The notes beneath the pieces are model-generated. The model saw only the letters and a list, made by a program, of their open reading frames with translations. It was not told the origin of the DNA and did not search any database. The translations under genes and the position numbers were made by a program. DNA of 5,498 nt, taken from positions 1-5,498 of the forward strand of contig JAEZHO010000125.1 of the NCBI GenBank assembly GCA_023416545.1. The letters are read 5' to 3'. This document shows, one piece after another, positions 1 through 5,498 of the stretch (positions are counted from its first letter, which is position 1; each line of letters opens with the position of its first letter). Source of the DNA: Pseudomonadota bacterium. Its GTDB lineage: Bacteria; Pseudomonadota; Alphaproteobacteria; Rhizobiales; Rhizobiaceae.

Positions 1-416
1 CGTCTTTTGGCCTGTCCGAGAGCCGGAGGCTCAGCCTGCGAGCAAAGTCGGCGAGGCGGCCGATCTTGCTTTTGCGGCATGCGGGCGAGGAGGAGGCCAG
101 CAGCGCCGCCTTCCGTTTCCATGCCGAACCCGGCCCCGCTTCGGAGCGGGTCCTTCCCAATGGAGCCATGCTTGGCGGCAGCATCGGCTTTCCCGTCTTC
201 CATCTGACGCTTGAAAAGAGCCGCAACCCGGCTCCGCTCGCTCTTACTCTGGAGTGGAATTCCCGTGACCGCCAATTTTCTCTCGCCCGGCCAGAACCGG
301 CTCGCCTTTACGTCAACGGGGCAACGCATCCTGGCGCTGGTCTTCCCGCACCTGCCGACAGACCGGATCGCGCGCCGGCTGTGGGGCGCCTCCTGGCGTT
401 TGACAGGGCGTCCTGA
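1..416 (+). CDS. imuA: ImuA, mutasome RecA/SulA-like protein, C-terminal part (5' end outside window)
   Basis: This is the last 137 or so codons of imuA, read in frame 3 from base 3 to a TGA at 414-416; the start lies upstream of the window. ImuA is a RecA-fold accessory protein of the ImuABC translesion synthesis complex and binds ImuB. The visible part begins with a stretch like the end of the RecA-like core (ESRRLSLRAKSARRPILLLR), where ImuA proteins usually have a 'RRLSLAA..SG...LLLR' pattern. A variable Ala/Pro-rich linker follows, then the conserved C-terminal block with 'HLTLEKSRN' and 'LTLEWNSRDRQFSL'. The tail runs about 50 residues into imuB, far more than the usual few-base overlap. 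The assignment rests on these motifs together with the imuB and dnaE2 genes directly downstream. The N-terminal domain and the promoter cannot be judged here. Confidence 0.85.
   Translation, partial: SFGLSESRRLSLRAKSARRPILLLRHAGEEEASSAAFRFHAEPGPASERVLPNGAMLGGSIGFPVFHLTLEKSRNPAPLALTLEWNSRDRQFSLARPEPARLYVNGATHPGAGLPAPADRPDRAPAVGRLLAFDRAS
251..258 (+). promoter_or_regulatory. Candidate ribosome binding site of imuB
   Basis: The purine-rich stretch GGAGTGGA lies inside imuA, 6 to 10 bases before an in-frame GTG at 265. It is the best Shine-Dalgarno match near the imuB 5' end and is the main reason for choosing GTG 265 over the TTG at 211, which has no comparable purine-rich site in front. Confidence 0.5.
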
Positions 417-1869
417 CCATCCGCCCTTGCTGTGTTCAGGACGGCGGGACAATGCCATCCGCCTGACGGCGCTGGACGAACAGGCGGCGGAACTCGGCCT
501 GCGGCAGGGCCAGGGTCTCGCCGAGGCGCGGGCCATGCATCCCACGATCGATGTCCTCGAAGAGGATCCCGCGGCCGACGGTACGCTCCTGGAAGCGCTT
601 GCCGACTGGTGCGATCGCTATACGCCACTGGTGGCACTGGACGGCAGTGACGGCCTGTTCCTGGACATTACCGGCTGCTCGCATCTTTTCGGCGGAGAAC
701 AGGCACTGCTCGACGATATCCTGCTTCGCCTCCTCCAGATGGGGTTCAAGGTCCAGGGAGCGATTTCAGGGTCGCCGGGCCTGTCCTGGGCCGCCTGTCG
801 CTTCCGAGCGGGCGGGGTGATCCCGAACGGTGCCGCCGAAGAAGTGCTCCGGCCCTTGCCGGTCGCCTGCCTGAGGATCGGAAGCGAAACCGTCGGGGCG
901 CTGAACAAGCTCGGATTGAAACAGGTAGGAAACCTTTTCTCGGTGCCGCGGGCGCCCTTGGCGCGCCGGTTCGGCAGCCATCTCCTGCTCCGGTTCGACC
1001 AGGCGCTGGGCGGGGTGGAGGAGCCCATCTCGCCGCGCCGTCCGGTGGCCTTTCTGTCGGTCGAGCGCAAGCTGGCGGAAGTGATCCAGGCGGAAGAGGA
1101 AATCCTGGGACTCACTTCCCGCGTGGCCCAGTCGCTCTGCTCGAGCCTGGAGGCGCGCGGCGCGGGAGGACGGGTTTTCGAACTCGTGCTCTTCCGGGTG
1201 GATGGCCGCGTCTTCCGCATCGTCGCCGGGGCGTCCCGGCCGCTGCGGGATGCCACCAGGATCGCCGGCCTGTTCACCGAACGCCTGAAGGCCGTGCATG
1301 ACGAACTGGATGCAGGTTTCGGCTTCGAGCTTCTGCGTCTCAATGTTCTCCATCACGATCCTTTCGAGGTGGACCAGGCCAGCCTTGTCGGCAAGCACGC
1401 GGACGAGGCGCCGCTGTCGGACCTGATCGATCGTGTCTCGGCGAGACTGGGGGAGGGGGTCCTGCGCCGCTTCCGGTTTCACCAAAGCCATATTCCCGAG
1501 CGGGCTACGGGTTCGGTACCAGCCCTTTCACAAGGGGTCGACGGAAGCAAAGCCGCTCCTCCTGCCATCACCCGGGCGGAAAGGCCCTTGCGGCTCCTGC
1601 CGCGACCGGAGCCGATGGAGGCCTTCGCCGCCATCCTCCCGGATGGGCCGCCGAGCCGCTTCCGATGGCGGCGCGTCCTCCATGATGTCGCCCGTGCCGA
1701 AGGGCCGGAACGCATTTCGCCGGAATGGTGGCTGGATCAGGCGGCCGAGGAGCGCGACTATTTCCGGCTGGAAGTCGCCTCCGGGCACCGTTTCTGGGTC
1801 TACCGGCAGGGGCACTATCACCAGGCGGACTATCGTCCGACCTGGCACCTGCACGGCATTTTCGCATGA
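265..1869 (+). CDS. imuB: ImuB, non-catalytic Y-family polymerase homologue, mutasome hub
   Basis: ImuB is the clamp-binding scaffold that joins ImuA and DnaE2 during error-prone lesion bypass. From GTG 265 it has 534 residues, within the usual range for the family. An N-terminal extension of about 20 residues precedes the conserved start 'RILALVFPHLPTDR' (21-34), where active Y-family polymerases carry a DMD-type motif. At 126-136 the segment DGSDGLFLDIT replaces the SxDE motif: D129 remains but the glutamate is glycine (G130). Together this predicts no polymerase activity, as is typical of ImuB. A helix-hairpin-helix-like thumb lies at about 203-237 and a little-finger-like domain at about 263-368. 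QASLVG at 371-376 sits where ImuB proteins carry the clamp-binding motif. The conserved C-terminal domain (about 440-534) includes RPLRLLPRPEP and GPERISPEWW. The start is uncertain: TTG 211 would add 18 residues. The end overlaps dnaE2 by four bases. Confidence 0.93.
   Translation: MTANFLSPGQNRLAFTSTGQRILALVFPHLPTDRIARRLWGASWRLTGRPDHPPLLCSGRRDNAIRLTALDEQAAELGLRQGQGLAEARAMHPTIDVLEEDPAADGTLLEALADWCDRYTPLVALDGSDGLFLDITGCSHLFGGEQALLDDILLRLLQMGFKVQGAISGSPGLSWAACRFRAGGVIPNGAAEEVLRPLPVACLRIGSETVGALNKLGLKQVGNLFSVPRAPLARRFGSHLLLRFDQALGGVEEPISPRRPVAFLSVERKLAEVIQAEEEILGLTSRVAQSLCSSLEARGAGGRVFELVLFRVDGRVFRIVAGASRPLRDATRIAGLFTERLKAVHDELDAGFGFELLRLNVLHHDPFEVDQASLVGKHADEAPLSDLIDRVSARLGEGVLRRFRFHQSHIPERATGSVPALSQGVDGSKAAPPAITRAERPLRLLPRPEPMEAFAAILPDGPPSRFRWRRVLHDVARAEGPERISPEWWLDQAAEERDYFRLEVASGHRFWVYRQGHYHQADYRPTWHLHGIFA
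1866..1869 (+). promoter_or_regulatory. ATGA stop/start overlap coupling imuB and dnaE2
   Basis: The imuB stop TGA (1867-1869) overlaps the dnaE2 start ATG (1866-1868). The 20 bases before the ATG contain no purine-rich Shine-Dalgarno stretch. Translation of dnaE2 therefore probably depends on ribosomes that terminate imuB and restart. The overlap is seen directly; the coupling is inferred. Confidence 0.7.
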
Positions 1870-4800
1870 CCGCGGCCCCTGCCTTCTGCGAGATCGGCAC
1901 CCGGACCAACTTCTCCTTCCTGGAGGGCGCATCCAGGCCGGAGGAAATGGTGCTGACGGCATCGCTCCTCGGAATGGCCGGTCTCGGGATTGCCGATCGC
2001 AATTCCGTGGCCGGGGTGGTGCGGGCCCATAACCATGCGAGAGAACTCACCGAAAGAAGCCGGCGAGGGAAGGAAGGCGCGAGCGAGGACAGGGATGTTC
2101 CCCATCCTTGCCGGATGCAGCCCGGAGCTCGCCTCGTCTTTGCCGACCAGACACCCGATGTGCTCGCCTATCCCATCAACCGAAAGGGATGGGGCAATCT
2201 GTGCCGTCTTCTCAGCCGGGGAAACCTGCGGACGGAGAAGGGCAGCTGCATTCTGGAGGAATGGGATATTCTGGAATGGGGGCATGAGATGATGCTGGCG
2301 GTCATACCCGACCCCGTCCGTGCCCTGGACGATGCCTACCTGAAGAGGCTCGGGGACTTCCTGAAGCTGCTTCGGGAAAAGTTCGGAACGGTTGTCTACC
2401 TGACGCTTTCTCCCAGCTACGATGGACAGGACAGGTTCGTCTTCGCGGCCTTCGCGACCGTTGCCGCCAGCTGCCGCATTCCGCTCCTGGCAAGCAACCA
2501 GCCCCTTTATCATCTGCCCGAACGGCGTTCGCTTGCCGATGTGGTGACGGCAATTCGCGAGCATGTCGCCGTGGCCGATGCGGGATTCCGGCTGGCGCCG
2601 AATGGTGAACGACATTTGAAGACAGGGCGGGAAATGGCGCGCCTTTTCGCCGATTATCCGGAGGCGGTCGGAAACGCCGCGAAATTCTTTAGCCGGCTCA
2701 AATTCTCGCTCGACGAGTTACAGCACAACTATCCGGACGAAAGCGTTCCCGGAGAGACGATGTCGGAGACGCTGGAAAGGCTGACCTGGCAAGGGGCCCG
2801 CGAGCGATATCCGGGAAAGGTTCCGGAAAAGGTCGCCGAACTGATCCGCTACGAGCTCACCCTCATCCGGGAGATGCAGTACGAGCCCTATTTCCTGACC
2901 GTCCGCCACATCGTCTGGCATGCCCGCCATGTGCTGAAGATCCTGTGTCAGGGTCGCGGCTCCGCAGCAAATTCAGCCGTCTGCTACTGCCTCGGCATTA
3001 CCGAGGTGAATCCCACCTTCACCACCCTTCTCTTCGAGCGTTTCATCTCGACGGAGAGGAACGAGCCGCCGGATATCGACGTCGACTTCGAGCACGAACG
3101 GCGGGAGGAGATCATCCAGTACATCTACCAGCATTACGGCTACCGCCATGCCGGGTTAACGGCGGCGGTGACCAGCTACAGGACCCGGATGGCGGGCCGC
3201 GAGGTGGCCAAGGCCTTCGGTCTTTCGGAAGACGTGCAGGCGGCACTGGCCAGTACCGTCTGGGGATGGTCGGAGGAGGGCATCACGGAGCGGGAGGCAA
3301 AGGTGGCGGGTCTAGACCTCGCCAATCCGACCACACGGAAGGTCATGGCGCATGCCAGGGAACTGATGGGCTTTCCCCGTCACCTGACGCAGCACGTGGG
3401 AGGCTTCCTGATCACCCGCGACCGGCTGGACGAGGTGGTCCCGATCATGAAGACCGCAATGCCGGGCCGCTACATGATCGAATGGGACAAGGACGACCTC
3501 GATACGCTGAAGCTTCTCAAGATCGACGTGCTGGCGCTCGGCATGCTGACCTGCCTGAAGAAGGCACTGGCGCTGATGGAAAACCATTACCGCGAGGTCC
3601 GGACCCTTGCCGGGCTGCTGCAGGACCAGAGGGACGATGTCTACGACATGATCTGCCGTGCCGATACCGTCGGGGTCTTCCAGATCGAAAGCCGGGCGCA
3701 GATGAGCATGCTTCCGCGGCTCAGGCCGCGCGAGTTCTATGATCTGGTGATCGAGGTGGCCATCGTTCGCCCGGGGCCGATCCAGGGCAATATGGTGCAC
3801 CCCTATCTGAAGCGGCGCGAAATGGTCCTGCGCGGAGAGGAGATCCGCTATGAGAAGCCGGAATTGAAGGAGGTTCTCAAGCGCACCCTGGGAGTACCGC
3901 TGTTCCAGGAACAGGTGATGCAGATCGCCATTACGGCTGCGGGCTTCTCTCCCGCAAAGGCCGACAGGTTGCGACGGTCGATGGCGACGTTCAAGCGGTC
4001 CGGCCGCGTCAACGAATTCAGGAACGACCTGGTCTCGGGCATGACCGCCAACGGTTACACCCGACAATTCGCCGAGCGCTGCTTCAGCCAGATCGAAGGC
4101 TTCGCCGAATACGGGTTTCCGGAAAGCCATGCCGCATCCTTCGCCCTGCTGGTCTACGCTTCGTGCTGGATAAAGGCCTATTACCCGGACGTCTTCTGTG
4201 CGGCGCTCCTGAACTCGCAGCCGATGGGGTTCTACGCACCGGCGCAACTGGTGCGCGATGCGCGCGAGCACGGGGTCGAGGTGCGACCGGTCGACGTCAA
4301 CCTGTCAGACTGGGACAGTTCCCTGGAGGACGCGTCGTACAGGCCGCAGGATATCGATCCGCGGCATCGCGAGATGCGCCGGGTGATCCGCACCCGCAAG
4401 GCTGTCCGGCTGGGCTTGCGCCAGATCAAGGGCCTTTCGGAACGGGCCATTCGCGAACGGCTGATCGAGAACCGGAGGAGCGGCTATGTCTCCATTCGCG
4501 ACCTTTGGCTGCGCTCCGGCCTCGACAAGGCTGATCTTGAGCGTCTCGCGGATGCCGACGCCTTCGGCTCCATCGGGCTCTCCCGTCGCGCGGCCCTCTG
4601 GCAGGTGCGCGGCCTCGATGCCAGAAAGGCCGCCGACAAGCTGCCACTGTTCGACCGGGTGACCCAGGGAGAACTCCAGGTGGAGCCCGCGGCAAAGCTG
4701 CCGGGCATGCTGCCGGGCGAGGAGGTCATCGAGGATTACCGCTACCTGTCGCTGTCTCTCAAGGCTCACCCGACGGCATTCCTGCGGGACGATTTCAGCC

Positions 4801-5285
4801 GGATGGGAGTGGTGCGCAGCATCGACCTTCTGGAGATACGCAGCGGCCGGAAGGTTACGATCGCCGGCCTCGTGCTCGTGCGCCAGCGCCCCGGCTCGGC
4901 GCAAGGAGTGATCTTCATGACGCTGGAGGACGAGACAGGCATTGCCAATGCAATCGTCTGGCCAAAGGTTTTCGAACGGTTCCGGTCCATCGTCATGGGC
5001 GCCCGCATGGTCAAGATCCGGGGTCGGCTGCAGAGCGTGAACGGCGTCATCCATACGGTGGTCGAGGAGATCGAGGACATAACCTCCATGCTCGGCCTGC
5101 TTCAGAAGGAAGGCCGGCGCTTCGGCTCGCCGCGTTCGGACGAAACCTTGGGATCCGGATGCGGCAGCTACCACAAGCCGAGAGCGCCGAAACAGGAGGG
5201 AATTAGTCCGGGAAGCGGACGAAGCCTCTTTCCGGACGAAGGGAATCCCGAGGACGTCATGCCGAAGGGCCGCAATTTCCACTAG
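1866..5285 (+). CDS. dnaE2: DnaE2 (ImuC), error-prone DNA polymerase III alpha-type subunit
   Basis: DnaE2 is the C-family polymerase that carries out mutagenic translesion synthesis with ImuA and ImuB. The gene is complete: 1139 residues from the ATG overlapping the imuB stop to TAG, a normal DnaE2 length. The open frame continues upstream to 1725, but that stretch lies inside imuB and lacks DnaE2 character. The PHP domain begins with TNFSFLEGASRPEEMV (14-29); the usual HxH metal ligands just before it are replaced (GTR at 11-13), so this domain is probably inactive. The polymerase core has GRGSAANS (363-370), PDIDVDFE (402-409, catalytic D405 and D407) and KIDVLALG with the third catalytic D554. 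Further conserved blocks are IVRPGPIQGNMVHPYL and EYGFPESHAASFALLVYASCW. A helix-hairpin-helix region around LRQIKGL (851-857) and an OB fold (about 996-1073) follow. The end MPKGRNFH resembles the family ending 'PKSRDFH'. No frameshift or lost catalytic residue is seen. Confidence 0.97.
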   Translation: MTAAPAFCEIGTRTNFSFLEGASRPEEMVLTASLLGMAGLGIADRNSVAGVVRAHNHARELTERSRRGKEGASEDRDVPHPCRMQPGARLVFADQTPDVLAYPINRKGWGNLCRLLSRGNLRTEKGSCILEEWDILEWGHEMMLAVIPDPVRALDDAYLKRLGDFLKLLREKFGTVVYLTLSPSYDGQDRFVFAAFATVAASCRIPLLASNQPLYHLPERRSLADVVTAIREHVAVADAGFRLAPNGERHLKTGREMARLFADYPEAVGNAAKFFSRLKFSLDELQHNYPDESVPGETMSETLERLTWQGARERYPGKVPEKVAELIRYELTLIREMQYEPYFLTVRHIVWHARHVLKILCQGRGSAANSAVCYCLGITEVNPTFTTLLFERFISTERNEPPDIDVDFEHERREEIIQYIYQHYGYRHAGLTAAVTSYRTRMAGREVAKAFGLSEDVQAALASTVWGWSEEGITEREAKVAGLDLANPTTRKVMAHARELMGFPRHLTQHVGGFLITRDRLDEVVPIMKTAMPGRYMIEWDKDDLDTLKLLKIDVLALGMLTCLKKALALMENHYREVRTLAGLLQDQRDDVYDMICRADTVGVFQIESRAQMSMLPRLRPREFYDLVIEVAIVRPGPIQGNMVHPYLKRREMVLRGEEIRYEKPELKEVLKRTLGVPLFQEQVMQIAITAAGFSPAKADRLRRSMATFKRSGRVNEFRNDLVSGMTANGYTRQFAERCFSQIEGFAEYGFPESHAASFALLVYASCWIKAYYPDVFCAALLNSQPMGFYAPAQLVRDAREHGVEVRPVDVNLSDWDSSLEDASYRPQDIDPRHREMRRVIRTRKAVRLGLRQIKGLSERAIRERLIENRRSGYVSIRDLWLRSGLDKADLERLADADAFGSIGLSRRAALWQVRGLDARKAADKLPLFDRVTQGELQVEPAAKLPGMLPGEEVIEDYRYLSLSLKAHPTAFLRDDFSRMGVVRSIDLLEIRSGRKVTIAGLVLVRQRPGSAQGVIFMTLEDETGIANAIVWPKVFERFRSIVMGARMVKIRGRLQSVNGVIHTVVEEIEDITSMLGLLQKEGRRFGSPRSDETLGSGCGSYHKPRAPKQEGISPGSGRSLFPDEGNPEDVMPKGRNFH

Positions 5286-5346
5286 GGCGTACCGGTGAGA
5301 TGTCGGCCTCAACACAAGCGAATGCTAATGGCTCGCCGATTTTATC

Positions 5347-5361
5347 TTGACAGACGGTGTC
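5347..5361 (+). promoter_or_regulatory. Candidate -35 element and operator-like repeat upstream of bfd
   Basis: A perfect TTGACA at 5347-5352 could be the -35 box of a bfd promoter, but no good -10 hexamer is visible 16 to 18 bases downstream, where the sequence is A-rich. The element overlaps an inverted repeat, GACA-N5-TGTC (5349-5361). Read as TGA-N9-TCC, it is also one base short of the TGA-N9-TCA iron-responsive (RirA) box described in rhizobia. Both readings are weak and rest on short matches. Confidence 0.3.
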
Positions 5362-5385
5362 CTCTTTCGCAAAAAAAGCGGACGT

Positions 5386-5391
5386 GAAGGG
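5386..5391 (+). promoter_or_regulatory. Shine-Dalgarno-like GAAGGG in the bfd leader
   Basis: GAAGGG is the only clear Shine-Dalgarno-like hexamer before bfd. It lies 24 bases ahead of the ATG that begins the conserved protein, which is too far for direct use, but only 6 bases ahead of an in-frame TTG at 5398. It therefore raises the possibility of a start six codons upstream. Confidence 0.35.
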
Positions 5392-5415
5392 TCATGTTTG
5401 ACGGGTTGCCCGAGA

Positions 5416-5498
5416 ATGCTGGTCTGCAGCTGCAATTACATCACCGACAAGGAAATCCGGGAGGTCGTCATCGAGCTCCTCGATGAAGATTGCTGGCA
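5416..5498 (+). CDS. bfd: Bacterioferritin-associated ferredoxin-like (2Fe-2S) protein, N-terminal part
   Basis: The first 27 complete codons of a Bfd-like protein are visible before the window ends; the 3' part is outside. The start MLVCSCNYITDKEIREVV matches the Bfd/Fer2_BFD pattern (E. coli Bfd begins MYVCLCNGISDKKIR). Cys4 and Cys6 correspond to the first two ligands of the [2Fe-2S] cluster; the second cysteine pair, expected around residue 40, is not in view. An extra cysteine occurs at position 26. Bfd proteins pass electrons to bacterioferritin so that stored iron can be reduced and released; that role is inferred from the family. A bacterioferritin gene (bfr) may follow downstream but cannot be seen. 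The ATG at 5416 was chosen because homologues begin here, although the ribosome binding site better suits TTG 5398. Confidence 0.85.
   Translation, partial: MLVCSCNYITDKEIREVVIELLDEDCW

Larger units (their letters stand above)
5286..5415. other. Intergenic region between dnaE2 and bfd
   Basis: These 130 bases are noncoding and less GC-rich than the flanking genes, with a run of seven A at 5371-5377. No strong GC stem followed by a T run is seen after the dnaE2 stop. The only candidate is a weak four-base pairing, GCGA (5318-5321) with TCGC (5333-5336), shortly before a TTTTA stretch. The second half holds the likely promoter and leader of bfd. Confidence 0.6.

Noticed and set aside
7..207. 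Frame 1 open frame at the left edge
   Set aside because: It runs through the imuA coding region in the wrong frame; the frame 3 translation carries the ImuA motifs.
211..264. TTG 211 as the imuB start
   Set aside because: The TTG has no clear ribosome site and lengthens an already long overlap. GTG 265 has GGAGTGGA in front. It remains possible but less likely.
618..1491. Long antisense open frames opposite imuB
   Set aside because: These are typical shadows of GC-rich coding DNA; the translations are rich in R, P, A and S with no recognisable motif.
1725..1865. N-terminal extension of dnaE2 by 47 codons to a start at 1725
   Set aside because: This stretch encodes the conserved C-terminal domain of ImuB in another frame, and its translation does not resemble DnaE2. 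The ATG overlapping the imuB stop gives the normal family start.
3312..4271. Antisense 319-codon frame opposite dnaE2, and a similar one at 4305-5315
   Set aside because: Both lie opposite a well-conserved polymerase gene, lack recognisable domains, and have the composition expected of reverse-strand shadows.
5394..5486. Short open frame from ATG 5394
   Set aside because: It is out of frame with bfd, ends at a TGA inside it, and its 30-residue product has no recognisable character.
1..5498. SOS box, CRISPR array, tRNA or mobile element
   Set aside because: I saw no GTTC-N7-GTTC or GAAC-N7-GAAC type LexA site in front of a gene, no direct repeat array, no tRNA-like structure and no transposase. 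The LexA site expected for the operon should lie upstream of imuA, outside the window.

Overview
The window carries most of an imuA-imuB-dnaE2 (imuABC) mutasome operon, the SOS-type error-prone translesion synthesis cassette common in bacteria that lack umuDC. It is followed by the start of a separate gene for a bacterioferritin-associated ferredoxin-like [2Fe-2S] protein (bfd). The GC-rich coding bias, the gene order, the DnaE2 type and the 'MLVCSCN' ferredoxin start suggest an alphaproteobacterium, most likely of the Rhizobium/Agrobacterium/Sinorhizobium group. That placement comes from family resemblance, not from a search.

Layout, all on the + strand. Bases 1-416 hold the 3' part of imuA, a RecA/SulA-like mutasome protein. 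Bases 265-1869 hold imuB, a Y-family polymerase homologue that has lost catalytic acidic residues. It starts inside imuA in another frame, giving an unusually long overlap of about 152 bases. Bases 1866-5285 hold a complete dnaE2 (imuC) of 1139 residues, joined to imuB by a 4-base ATGA overlap. Bases 5286-5415 are intergenic, with a TTGACA element and short inverted repeats but no convincing terminator. From base 5416 to the window end is the 5' end of bfd, with the first two cysteine ligands visible.

In the established model, ImuB is a non-catalytic hub that binds the sliding clamp and recruits ImuA and DnaE2, and DnaE2 performs the error-prone synthesis. The residues seen here fit that division of labour: DnaE2 keeps its three catalytic aspartates, while ImuB lacks at least two of the three Y-family acidic residues. 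The LexA-controlled promoter would lie upstream of imuA, outside the window. bfd belongs to iron storage and mobilisation and is probably a separate transcription unit.

I see no new system here. The points worth a second look are the imuA/imuB overlap, the clamp-binding motif candidates in ImuB, the degenerate PHP domain and local insertion in DnaE2, and the start and control region of bfd.
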